From Hyphomicrobiaceae bacterium (lineage in GTDB: Bacteria > Pseudomonadota > Alphaproteobacteria > Rhizobiales > Methyloligellaceae): 64,000 nt of DNA. Below, piece after piece: positions 9,399-17,209 of this stretch. Position 1 is the first letter of the stretch. Each line of letters opens with the position of its first letter. Under the pieces are notes generated by a model, which ran no database searches, was not told where the DNA came from, and worked only from the letters and a program-made list of their open reading frames with translations. The translations under genes were made by a program, and so were the position numbers. The stretch covers positions 1,426,001-1,490,000 of the forward strand of contig JACKJS010000001.1 of assembly GCA_020637815.1 (NCBI GenBank), read 5' to 3'.

Positions 9399-10127
9399 CT
9401 ATTGGTCGGGCAGGAGAAGACTGCCGAGGACCGGATAGACCGCACGCCGCCCCATCATCCACGCCTCCAGCTGCTGCCAGCGAAAGAGCGGCTTGAATGC
9501 TTCGTGTAGGACATTGAGGCCGCCCGTATAGGCGCCGAAGGCCGGCATCACGAGCCGGCTCCCATCCGTCGCGAAGCAACGGCGGCGGACAACCGTCCCG
9601 CGGCGGCAAATGCGCGCGATGGGGTGCAGGTGTCCGACGATCTCGGGACCTGTGGCCTTGTCCGAGGGCTCGTGGCGCAAGACGACGCCGCCAATGGTCA
9701 GCGTAGCGCAGACCGTTCCGCCGACCGTCTTCGGCAAATGCGGATCGTGATTGCCGCAAATCCAGAACCAGTCGCGTCCTTCCTGAAGAGATCGCAACAG
9801 CGCGAAGTCGTCCTCGACGAGATTGTCGGCGCATTCGCTGCGGTGGAAGCTATCGCCGAGGGCGACAACGCGCTGCGGGTCAAGCGCCTCGATGAGCTTG
9901 CCCAGCCGCGACAGCGTCGCCCGCGTATCGTAGGGCGGCAGCAACATGCCGCGCGCCGCGAACGCCGCGCCCTTCTCCAAATGCAGGTCCGCGACAAGCA
10001 AGGTGTCTTCCGCTTCCCAATACAGCGCGCCCGCCATGAGCGGCCGAAGCGTATGACGACCGATGACAAGATGGGAGCGCAGCGTCGGCGCTGTCTCCGG
10101 CATGAGATCCAATCTAGCTTGCAGCAT
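9399..10127 (-). CDS. pdeM: PdeM-type metallophosphoesterase (ligase-associated DNA damage response)
   Basis: A calcineurin-like phosphoesterase of 242 residues. The metal-binding series is visible: VADLHLEKG, ALGDSFH, CGNHDPH, and GHLHP near the end. This fits PdeM, the endonuclease component found with Lhr-type helicases in a bacterial damage-response gene set. The ATG at 10127 has GGGGGG immediately upstream and overlaps the last 14 bp of the helicase gene, so helicase and nuclease are translationally coupled. The usual ATP-dependent ligase and exonuclease partners are not adjacent here. Confidence 0.85.
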   Translation of the reverse strand: MLQARLDLMPETAPTLRSHLVIGRHTLRPLMAGALYWEAEDTLLVADLHLEKGAAFAARGMLLPPYDTRATLSRLGKLIEALDPQRVVALGDSFHRSECADNLVEDDFALLRSLQEGRDWFWICGNHDPHLPKTVGGTVCATLTIGGVVLRHEPSDKATGPEIVGHLHPIARICRRGTVVRRRCFATDGSRLVMPAFGAYTGGLNVLHEAFKPLFRWQQLEAWMMGRRAVYPVLGSLLLPDQ

Positions 10128-12720
10128 GCTCCCCCCCAGGGCTCTGCGTCGTGCTGACCGAGGCGTCGTCTCCCATGGCCTCGGCAACGAGTTCTTCGGC
10201 GGTCTCACGCAACAGGGTTTCGCCAGCGTCGCCCGGTACACTTTCTCGCCCGATCTCAAGCATGACAGGGACGGCGAGCGGGGAAACGCGACTCACTTCA
10301 CTATGCCTGATTCGTCCGCCGATACGCTTCAAGAATTGTCCCAACCGGCCAAGATCGATGAGTCCGGTCGCCGCATCGGCAAACGCGGCACGCAACAAGA
10401 CGTGCCCGGGTTCGTGTTCGCGCAGTACATCGTAGATGAGATCGGAGGAGGCGGTCATCTGCCGCCCCGACTTCTCCTGGCCGGGATGGCGGCGCTCGAT
10501 CAACCCGGAAATGATCGCGCAGACCCGGAACGACCGCTTCATCAGGTTGGATTCCGCTAGCCAGGCATCGAGATCGTCGCCCAGCATGTCCTCGTCGAAA
10601 AGCTCCCGGAGATCGAGACGACCGCCGCGGATCATCGCGCTCATATCGTTGAGGCCCCACACTGCCAGGGCGTATTCGTTGGCGACGAAGCCGAGCGGTG
10701 CCGCGTGCGCGCGCTCAAGACGCCGCGTCAGCAGCATACCGAGAGTCTGGTGCGCGAGGCGTCCCTCGAACGGATAGCAGACGAGATAGTGCCTCTGCCC
10801 GCGCGGGAAGGTCTCGATCAGCATCTCGCCGGCCGTTGGTACGACGGAGAACGCGGCCTGCAGCCGCAGCCAATCGGACACTTGTCCGGGCAGCTTCGTC
10901 CATTGCTTTCGCTCGGCCAGCATGTGCCGCACGCGCTCGGCGAGATAGGTCGAGAGCGGGAACTTGCCGCCCGCATAGGCTGGCACCTTGGCGTCGGTGG
11001 CGTGCGCGCGGGTCACGATGGCGTCCATCTCGCGCAAACCTTCGAAGCGCAGCACCTCGCCGGCGAAGACGAACGTGTCTCCGGGGCTGAGTTGTTCGAT
11101 GAAATGCTCTTCGACCTCGCCGAGCACCCGCCCGCCAGCGACCATGCCGGTCGGGCGGAGCGTGCCGCCCTTCAGCCGTGCGAGGCGCACGCGCAACATT
11201 GGCGCCTCGACGATGGTGCCGACATTGAGCCGGTATTGTTGGGCGAAGCGCGGATGGGCGATGCGATAGGTGCCATCCTTGGTTTGCTTGAGCTTGGCGT
11301 AGCGGTCGTAATTCGCGAGCGCGTAGCCGCCGGTCGCCACGAAGGCGAGTACCCGATCGAAGCTTTCGCGGGGCAAATCGCGATAGGGTGCGGCGCTCGT
11401 CACTTCCTCATAAAGCCGGTCCGGCTCGAACGGCTCGGCGCAGGCGGTGCCGAGAATGTGCTGCGCCAGCACGTCGAGTGCACCGGGACGCGAGGGCGGC
11501 GTGTCTTGCTGTCCCTCCTCGGCAGCCTCCAGTGCCGCCTGACATTCCATGACCTCGAAACGATTGGCCGGCACGAGCAGTGCCTTGCTCGGTTCGTCGA
11601 GCCGGTGATTGGCTCGGCCTATCCGCTGGGCCAGGCGGCTTGCGCCTTTCGGCGCGCCGACATTGATCACGAGATCGACGTCGCCCCAGTCGATGCCGAG
11701 ATCGAGCGTCGAGGTGCAGACCACGGCACGGAGCTTGCCTGCGACCATGGCCGCTTCGACTTTCCGGCGCTGGCCGACATCGAGCGAGCCGTGATGGAGC
11801 GCGATCGGCAGATTGTCGTCGTTGACGCGCCACAGCTCGTGAAACAGCATCTCGGCTTGCGAACGCGTGTTGACGAACATCAGTGAGAGTTTGTGCGCCT
11901 TGATCGCCTCGTAGATTTCGGGAAGCGCGTAGCGGGCCGAATGTCCCGCCCAGGGCACATCCACCTCGGATTTGAGGATCGCGATATCGGCCTTCACACC
12001 GCCCGCGGCGGTGACGATCTCCGCGAACCGCATGGCCGGCGCACGGTCGTGACGCTGCGGTACCAAGTAGGCGGAGAGTTCGTAGGGCCGCGCCACGGTG
12101 GCGGACAAACCAATGGCCGTGAGGTCCGGCGCAAGCGTCCGCAAGCGCACAAGATCCAGCGCCAGAAGATCGCCGCGCTTGCTGGCGCTCAAGGCGTGAA
12201 GTTCATCGAGGATCACATATTTCAGATTTCCGAAGAGCGGGCCCGCGCTGTTGTGGGACAGCATCAAGGCGATCTGCTCCGGCGTGGTCAGCAGAATATT
12301 GGGCGGCAGCACGCGCTGCCGCGCGCGGCGGGATTGCGGCGTATCGCCGGTCCGGGTTTCGAGCTGGATCGGCAAACCCATCTCGGCGATGGGCGCCGCG
12401 AGATTGCGCGCGATATCGGTCGCCAGTGCCTTGAGCGGAGAGACATAGAGCGTGTGGACGCCGCGCGCCGGACCGTGGACAAGAGGCCGGCCCGCGAGAT
12501 CGACAAGGCTCGGAAGAAATCCTGCCAAGGTTTTGCCGCCGCCGGTCGGGGCGATCAGAAGCGTGTCGCGGCCGTTCCTGGCCCTTTCCAACAGCTCGAG
12601 CTGGTGGGCGCGTGGATGCCAGCCCCGAGACGCGAACCAGTCCGCGAATGTCTTGGGCAAATGCGCCGTCTGAGCGCTTTGATCGTTCCCGGCTGCAGGT
12701 TTCCGCGTTCGCGCGCTCAA
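10114..12720 (-). CDS. lhr: Lhr-type DEXH-box helicase (ligase-associated DNA damage response)
   Basis: A superfamily 2 helicase of about 868 residues. Motifs in order: APTGGGKT (Walker A), SPLKALATD, TRTGDTPQSRR, TTPEQI, LDELHAL (DEXH box as DELH), GLSATV, HHGSLD, TSTLDLGIDWGDVDLV and QRIGRANHR (motif VI), followed by the long Lhr-specific C-terminal region. It unwinds DNA or RNA-DNA substrates during repair. The frame is open to 12807, but I prefer TTG at 12720, which has GGGGACC 7 nt upstream and starts shortly before the conserved FADWFASRGW. It is divergent from the DUF6460 gene and overlaps pdeM downstream. Confidence 0.85.
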   Translation of the reverse strand: MSARTRKPAAGNDQSAQTAHLPKTFADWFASRGWHPRAHQLELLERARNGRDTLLIAPTGGGKTLAGFLPSLVDLAGRPLVHGPARGVHTLYVSPLKALATDIARNLAAPIAEMGLPIQLETRTGDTPQSRRARQRVLPPNILLTTPEQIALMLSHNSAGPLFGNLKYVILDELHALSASKRGDLLALDLVRLRTLAPDLTAIGLSATVARPYELSAYLVPQRHDRAPAMRFAEIVTAAGGVKADIAILKSEVDVPWAGHSARYALPEIYEAIKAHKLSLMFVNTRSQAEMLFHELWRVNDDNLPIALHHGSLDVGQRRKVEAAMVAGKLRAVVCTSTLDLGIDWGDVDLVINVGAPKGASRLAQRIGRANHRLDEPSKALLVPANRFEVMECQAALEAAEEGQQDTPPSRPGALDVLAQHILGTACAEPFEPDRLYEEVTSAAPYRDLPRESFDRVLAFVATGGYALANYDRYAKLKQTKDGTYRIAHPRFAQQYRLNVGTIVEAPMLRVRLARLKGGTLRPTGMVAGGRVLGEVEEHFIEQLSPGDTFVFAGEVLRFEGLREMDAIVTRAHATDAKVPAYAGGKFPLSTYLAERVRHMLAERKQWTKLPGQVSDWLRLQAAFSVVPTAGEMLIETFPRGQRHYLVCYPFEGRLAHQTLGMLLTRRLERAHAAPLGFVANEYALAVWGLNDMSAMIRGGRLDLRELFDEDMLGDDLDAWLAESNLMKRSFRVCAIISGLIERRHPGQEKSGRQMTASSDLIYDVLREHEPGHVLLRAAFADAATGLIDLGRLGQFLKRIGGRIRHSEVSRVSPLAVPVMLEIGRESVPGDAGETLLRETAEELVAEAMGDDASVSTTQSPGGEHAAS

Positions 12721-12839
12721 CTGAATTGGTCCCCATCGGGTTGCGCCGCTGTCAGGGCCTGACTTGACCTTCCGGCTTCGCCGCACCAACTGTGGTACAG
12801 ATCCCAAGCAACGCCCACGATGCGGAGGTGCGCGTGTAT

Positions 12840-13187
12840 ATGGAACGGTTTTTTGGCGGCAATCCGGCCCTTGTCCTCGCCCGGCTCGCGATCATATCGC
12901 TGATCGTCGGCGTCGTCCTGGCGGCGCTGGGCTTCAGCCCCTACGATTTGATCCAGACCGTGCGCGACCTCGTTCAGCGCATCTACGACATGGGCTTCGC
13001 AGCGATCGAGAAGGGCTTCCGCTACTTCCTGCTTGGCGCCGTGATCGTGTTCCCGGTGTGGCTGCTAATGCGGGTGTTCAAGCTGTTCGGCCGCGACGAC
13101 GATGCGGCCGCCGATCTCGTACCGCCCGAACGGGAGCCGCGAGCAGCTAAAGAATCGTCAGAACCGTCTCCGGCGGGCGGCCGATAG
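12840..13187 (+). CDS. DUF6460 membrane protein (115 aa)
   Basis: A small inner-membrane protein starting MERFFGGNPALVLARL, with two hydrophobic helices (IISLIVGVVLAALGF and YFLLGAVIVFPVWLLMRVF) and a short acidic/proline-rich tail. This resembles the rhizobial DUF6460 family (often mis-annotated 'integrase'); its function is unknown. The ATG at 12840 and a GTG at 12834 both lie downstream of GGAGG (12824-12828); the GTG has the better 5 nt spacing. Its 3' end overlaps the convergent arsC-type gene by 41 bp. Confidence 0.7.
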   Translation: MERFFGGNPALVLARLAIISLIVGVVLAALGFSPYDLIQTVRDLVQRIYDMGFAAIEKGFRYFLLGAVIVFPVWLLMRVFKLFGRDDDAAADLVPPEREPRAAKESSEPSPAGGR

Positions 13188-13494
13188 CCGCCTTTCCGCC
13201 CGCGACGACGATCGGCCGCTCGATCAGAATCGGGTTCTCGACCATGAGTTCGATCAGCTCATCGTCGGAAACGGTGCGCTCTTTCAGCTCAAGTTCCGCA
13301 TAACGGGCTTCGCCTTTGCGCACGATGTCCTGCGGCTTGAGGCCGAGCTTTTTCAGAATGGCTTTCAGTTCGGCGGCGCTTGGCGGCGTCTTCAAATAGT
13401 CCACGATCTTCGGCGCGGCGCCTTTCTCCTCCAGCAAGGCCAAAGTTTGGCGCGATTTCGAGCAGCGCGGATTGTGGTAGATCGTGACGGTCAT
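13147..13494 (-). CDS. arsC: ArsC family arsenate reductase (glutaredoxin-coupled type)
   Basis: A 115-residue thioredoxin-fold reductase. It begins MTVTIYHNPRCSKS with the catalytic Cys11, and ends with a GRPPE loop (KAAIGRPPETVL) in the place where ArsC has its Arg-containing active-site loop. It reduces arsenate to arsenite with glutathione and glutaredoxin, or may be a Spx/YffB-like relative of unknown target. The ATG overlaps the pyrD stop (ATGA), so it is translated as the third gene of the DUF952-pyrD-arsC operon. No arsenite pump or ArsR regulator is nearby, which weakens a dedicated arsenic role. Confidence 0.8.
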   Translation of the reverse strand: MTVTIYHNPRCSKSRQTLALLEEKGAAPKIVDYLKTPPSAAELKAILKKLGLKPQDIVRKGEARYAELELKERTVSDDELIELMVENPILIERPIVVAGGKAAIGRPPETVLTIL

Positions 13495-14579
13495 TCGGCA
13501 GTCTCCGGCAGGGGTTTGAGCGCCCATTCTTCGGCCCGGCGGCCGACGAGGGGCGTGAGCGTGTTCGCATTCGCCTCCACCATCGCATGAACGAGGCAGC
13601 GCTTGATCCGGCCAATGAGGCCAGGGCCTTCGAAGATCAGCCCCGTATAGAGCTGAACCAGCGACGCTCCCGCTTCGATCTTGGCAAGAGCCGCCTCGGG
13701 CGAATCCACGCCGCCCACGCCGATCAGGGGCATCGTCCCTGCCGTGAGCCTGTAGACGCGCGCGAGCATTCGGGTCGAGCGTGCGAATAACGGCCGCCCA
13801 GACAGCCCGCCCGTCTCGCCGGCCAACGCCGCGTCGGTCAAGCCATCGCGCGAGAGCGTCGTGTTGGAGACGATAATGCCGTCGGCGCCGCTGCCCTGGA
13901 TGATCCCGACGATCTCGGGAAGATCGGCATCGGCAAGATCCGGGGCCAGCTTGACGAACAGCGGCGGTTGGGCGCCGGGAAGCGCGCTGCGTGCTTCCAC
14001 GACCTTGGTCAGAAGTGTCGCGAGCTCTTGGGGCGCCTGCAAATCCCGCAAGCCCGGCGTATTGGGCGAAGAAATATTGACAGTGAGATAGGACGCGACG
14101 GGCGCCATGCGCGTCACGCCCTCCGCATAGTCCGCGACACGGTCAGCGCTGTCTTTATTCGCTCCCAAATTCACGCCCACGACGCCCGGCACGGATTTCT
14201 TCAATCGTTCGAACGCCGCCGCTTGCCCCTCATTGTTGAATCCGAGCCGATTCACCACCGCGTGGTCTTCGACCGAGCGGAACACGCGCGGCGCCGGATT
14301 GCCGTTTTGCGGGCGCGGTGTCAGCGTGCCGACTTCGACAAACCCGAATCCCATATCGAGCAGAGCCGGCGCGACGCGCGCGTTCTTGTCGAAGCCCGGC
14401 GCGATTCCGATCGGGTTGGGGAAATCCAACCCGCAAAGGGTTTGGCGCAAGCGCGCATCGTCCGGCGCGCTCCGGCGGGGGTAGATCCCCAACTCCAGGG
14501 TCTTGAGGGTAAGTTCGTGCGCGCGCTCCGGATCGAGCGAAAGAAGAAGCGACTGACCGAAGCCGAAGAGCAGGTTCAC
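13491..14579 (-). CDS. pyrD: Dihydroorotate dehydrogenase (quinone), class 2
   Basis: Oxidises dihydroorotate to orotate with transfer to quinone in pyrimidine synthesis, at the inner membrane. The 362-residue protein has the class 2 pattern: N-terminal membrane-association helix (VNLLFGFGQSLLLSL), NPIGIAPGFDKN, FVEVGTLTPRPQNGNPAPR, NRLGFNNEG, the catalytic serine region NISSPNTPGLRDLQ, FVKLAPDL, SNTTLSR, and IGVGGVDSPEAA for FMN phosphate binding. The GTG at 14579 overlaps the DUF952 stop (GTGA). The frame is open upstream only as an overlap of DUF952. Confidence 0.93.
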   Translation of the reverse strand: MNLLFGFGQSLLLSLDPERAHELTLKTLELGIYPRRSAPDDARLRQTLCGLDFPNPIGIAPGFDKNARVAPALLDMGFGFVEVGTLTPRPQNGNPAPRVFRSVEDHAVVNRLGFNNEGQAAAFERLKKSVPGVVGVNLGANKDSADRVADYAEGVTRMAPVASYLTVNISSPNTPGLRDLQAPQELATLLTKVVEARSALPGAQPPLFVKLAPDLADADLPEIVGIIQGSGADGIIVSNTTLSRDGLTDAALAGETGGLSGRPLFARSTRMLARVYRLTAGTMPLIGVGGVDSPEAALAKIEAGASLVQLYTGLIFEGPGLIGRIKRCLVHAMVEANANTLTPLVGRRAEEWALKPLPETAE

Positions 14580-14923
14580 GCCACGCCCTCGGGCAAAATG
14601 TGGCAATTGTCGTCGTCGACGGTGAGCGGGGCTTCCGCGACCACGGCATCGAGTTCCAGCGGCGCGTAGAGATGGGGGAACAAGTCGCCGCCGCGAGATA
14701 CTTCCCACTTCAGTGCTGGACCCAGCCGCTCCGGATCGACCGACAGCAGCACAAGATCTTCCTGGCCGCGGTAGTGCTTATCCAAGGTCGCCGCGACCTG
14801 ATGGCCTGCCGAGAAATGGATGAAGCCGTCGCGAAGATCGTCGGCCGTTCCGAGGAAACGCCCTTCGCTCTTGGCCGCGTCGTAAGCGGCATCCGCGAGG
14901 ATTTTGTAGATGTGTTCGGCCAT
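14576..14923 (-). CDS. DUF952 family protein (115 aa)
   Basis: Small soluble protein beginning MAEHIYKILADAAYDAAK, with the DUF952 signature DGFIHFSAGHQV and LKWEVSRGGDLFPHLYAPL. The fold is related to nucleotidyl/ADP-ribose binding folds and the function is unknown. The ATG at 14923 is the first start before the conserved region. Its stop overlaps the pyrD GTG by four bases (GTGA), so it heads the coupled operon with pyrD and arsC. DUF952 next to pyrD is a recurrent alphaproteobacterial arrangement as far as I know. Confidence 0.8.
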   Translation of the reverse strand: MAEHIYKILADAAYDAAKSEGRFLGTADDLRDGFIHFSAGHQVAATLDKHYRGQEDLVLLSVDPERLGPALKWEVSRGGDLFPHLYAPLELDAVVAEAPLTVDDDNCHILPEGVA

Positions 14924-15087
14924 GGTGCGCGGCGCAAGACTAGCGGCGGTCCTGTCGGCCAACAAGTCCGCCGTCACGGGTACACGCCTTGGGCGGCACA
15001 CCTTACAGCCCTTCAATTCCTACACGGTGGACCGGAGCCCGCGGATACGTCATAACACTCAAGAATAGGTATTATTTCCTCGTCCAC

Positions 15088-15750
15088 ATGATCGCGGGGG
15101 CCGATTCCTTGAAAAGGCTAACGCATGACCGAATCTGGTCCGCCATCGATGCCCTAGCGCAGCGCTACGGCCTGTCCGCATCGGGTCTTGCCAAACGCTC
15201 CGGCCTAGACCCGACAGCCTTCAATAAATCGAAGCGCATGACCCGCGACGGGCGGCCGCGGTGGCCGACCACCGAAAGCATCGCAAAGGTGCTGGAGGCC
15301 ACCGGCGCGACGTTGGACGACTTCAGCACGCTCGCATCCACGGAGCCGCGCGTGCGCAATCGCAACGAACCGATCCCGTTGATCGGCATGACGCAGGCCG
15401 GCGCCGGCGGCTTTTTCGACGACGGCGGTTATCCGGTCGGCGGCGGCTGGGACCATGTCCGGTTTCCGCGCGTGGACGATGAGAACGCCTATGCGCTCGA
15501 AGTCACCGGCGAGAGCATGGCGCCGCTCTATCGCAACGGCGACATTCTGATCGTCTCGCCGAACGCGGCCACACGTAACGGCGACCGCGTGGTGATCCGG
15601 ACGACGGACGGCGAAGTCATGGCCAAGACGCTCGTACGCCGCACCGCGACGACGATCGAACTCGCCTCGCTGAATCCCGATCATCCGAATTTCGTCTTTC
15701 CATTGGACCGGGTCGACTGGATCGCCCGCATCATTTGGGCAAGCCAATAG
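15088..15750 (+). CDS. S24/LexA-like helix-turn-helix repressor
   Basis: A 220-residue transcription regulator. The N-terminal third holds a helix-turn-helix (SGLAKRSGLDPTAFNKSKR, about 32-50) and the C-terminal half a LexA-type autoprotease fold: Ser143 in GESMAPLYRNGD and Lys180 in GEVMAKTLVRR form the expected Ser/Lys dyad. It may cleave itself under stress, or may only use the fold for dimerisation. The ATG at 15088 is annotated; a TTG at 15109 with GGGGG 8 nt upstream is a strong rival and starts LKRLTHDRIW. It is divergent from the DUF952 operon. It is not LexA itself: the HTH is of the repressor type without the winged LexA motif. Confidence 0.8.
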   Translation: MIAGADSLKRLTHDRIWSAIDALAQRYGLSASGLAKRSGLDPTAFNKSKRMTRDGRPRWPTTESIAKVLEATGATLDDFSTLASTEPRVRNRNEPIPLIGMTQAGAGGFFDDGGYPVGGGWDHVRFPRVDDENAYALEVTGESMAPLYRNGDILIVSPNAATRNGDRVVIRTTDGEVMAKTLVRRTATTIELASLNPDHPNFVFPLDRVDWIARIIWASQ

Positions 15751-15799
15751 GAGCATTCCCCTCCACAAAGCCGCCAAGCACAAACGCTAATCTGCCGCC

Positions 15800-16462
15800 A
15801 TGTTCCGACTGTCCCACCTGCTCACCGCTTTCGTCGTTCTTGCCGTATTGTGGTTCTTCTGGCCATTCGGCGGCGACACGAATGTCGTGCACATCGACAC
15901 GCCGCGCGAGTCCACGCAAGGCGGCGGGCTGTTCACGAAGCCGTTGCGCGAGACGGAAGCGCCCGGCGCGGCTCCCGCCGAGAAAGCGGGAGAGAACCCG
16001 GACGAGAAGGCGTCGGCGAACCTCGCGGCTGTCGACGCCAAAGGCGACGATCCGGCGCCGAACGGCGCCGCCCCGAAACCCGTACTTCAACTGAAACGCT
16101 TTTACCGAGTCGAGGTGCTCGACGGCGGCTCATTGAAAGCAGGCGGCACCACGATCGCACTCGAGGGGATCGAAGTCGAAGGTCTCGCAGGCACTTGCAA
16201 GGACAAGAGCGGCCGGGATTGGCCGTGCGGCCGATACGCGCGCGCAGCACTCACGCGTCTCATTCGCGGGCGCGCCGTGATCTGCCACGTTCCCCTTTCG
16301 GCCAGCCACAAAGGCGTGACGGCACGCTGCACCGTGGGCGGCACCGATATGTCCCACTGGATGGTCCGCCAGGGCTGGGCGACGCCGGCCTCGCAATCGG
16401 ACGTCACACTGGTCAAAGCCGCGAACGCCGCGCGCGAGAGGAAGCTCGGCATCTGGCGCTAG
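15800..16462 (+). CDS. Membrane-anchored SNase-like domain protein, probably catalytically inactive
   Basis: 220 residues: one N-terminal transmembrane anchor (LLTAFVVLAVLWFFWPFG), a charged Ala/Pro-rich linker to about residue 95, then a staphylococcal-nuclease-like OB fold (VEVLDGGSLKAGGTTIALEG to ARERKLGIW). Known active members carry DGDT, an Arg after the beta strand (IRLxGIDxPE) and DRYGR. Here these positions read DGGS, IALEGIEVEG and SHKGV, so the calcium and catalytic arginine sites appear lost. Conserved cysteines remain (TCKD, WPCGR, VICHV, ARCTV) and could form disulfides in the periplasm. Fold call good; nuclease activity unlikely. Confidence 0.75.
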   Translation: MFRLSHLLTAFVVLAVLWFFWPFGGDTNVVHIDTPRESTQGGGLFTKPLRETEAPGAAPAEKAGENPDEKASANLAAVDAKGDDPAPNGAAPKPVLQLKRFYRVEVLDGGSLKAGGTTIALEGIEVEGLAGTCKDKSGRDWPCGRYARAALTRLIRGRAVICHVPLSASHKGVTARCTVGGTDMSHWMVRQGWATPASQSDVTLVKAANAARERKLGIWR

Positions 16463-16491
16463 AGAAGGCTCCGCCCCTGACTGCACAAACA

Positions 16492-16522
16492 AACGCGGCC
16501 CCGGAGGACCCGGAGCCGCGTT
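16492..16522 (-). terminator. Intrinsic terminator for the EF-hand-like gene
   Basis: A 12-13 bp stem with one mismatch (AACGCGGC...GCCGCGTT, loop agga). On the minus strand it is followed by TGTTTGTG, so it fits the end of the minus-strand gene 16557-16922. It lies just after the plus-strand SNase gene and could also slow transcription from that side. Confidence 0.6.
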
Positions 16523-16556
16523 CCGATGCATCCTGAAAGACGAGAGGCTCGCCGGG

Positions 16557-16922
16557 TTACATCTGCTTCTTCTCGGGTTCGGCCGGCGTACCGTCCATGT
16601 CGGTGGCCGCGGCCGCGTCGGCGCTCACCCAACCCTTGGCGCAGCCGTTCTTCCATTCCTCGGATGAAATCTGCGAGTCCTTCGACGAATCGACCAATTC
16701 GAAATTCGTCACGAATGGCGCGGCCTTGTCCTTGGAGAGCGTGTCACCGTCAGGACCGGCCATCTCCCAAGCCTTGGTGCACTCGGCCTCACTCAAGATC
16801 TTGCCAGGACGGCCAGACGGATCGTCCTTCATGGCGCCCTCGGGTACGGGAGCGCCGCCGCCGGCAAAGGCATATGTCGCAGTCGACAATAGCATCACAG
16901 TCGTCAGGATCGTGAGTTTCAT
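16557..16922 (-). CDS. Secreted EF-hand-like protein (121 aa)
   Basis: The ATG at 16922 begins a signal peptide (MKLTILTTVMLLSTATYAFA, cleavage after AFA). The mature part has two cysteines (EAECTKAW and NGCAKGW) and two acidic loops that look like EF-hand calcium loops: GPDGDTLSK and DSSKDSQISSEEW. Alphaproteobacteria encode many such short periplasmic EF-hand proteins; the role is unknown, and calcium binding is only inferred. It is single, with its own terminator downstream and an AT-rich upstream region. Confidence 0.65.
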   Translation of the reverse strand: MKLTILTTVMLLSTATYAFAGGGAPVPEGAMKDDPSGRPGKILSEAECTKAWEMAGPDGDTLSKDKAAPFVTNFELVDSSKDSQISSEEWKNGCAKGWVSADAAAATDMDGTPAEPEKKQM

Positions 16923-17209
16923 CACAAGCCTCCTTTGCGTTTCACAAAACACTCATAACAAAGGCTCGCAAAAGGCAGGCTTTTGCGCGCCCCGTTACAG
17001 AAAAAACGCAAACAGATGCGGTGTCGTTCCGAACTACGCTGTGACGATTTCGTGTCTCAGAATTTTCTATAGACTTTATGGTGTTAGGAGCGTCCTGCCA
17101 CAAAATTTCCTAAAATCAAAATACTTCACGGGCTGTAGTAATTTATACTATCAGATCGCTTGTTGAGACGCAGTTTAATGGAATGCGCTTGTCGCAGCCG
17201 CGTTCTTGG
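16923..17209. other. AT-rich intergenic region between lysK and the EF-hand-like gene
   Basis: This 287 bp stretch is clearly richer in A/T than its neighbours, especially 17040-17180. It holds the small dyad TAGTA-N5-TACTA (17136-17150). It should contain the EF-hand gene promoter on the minus strand and any terminator of lysK; I see no convincing gene or classical hairpin plus T tract. Confidence 0.5.

Noticed and set aside
10705..11886. 393-codon plus-strand frame opposite lhr
   Set aside because: Antisense shadow: lhr has all helicase motifs and this frame has none.
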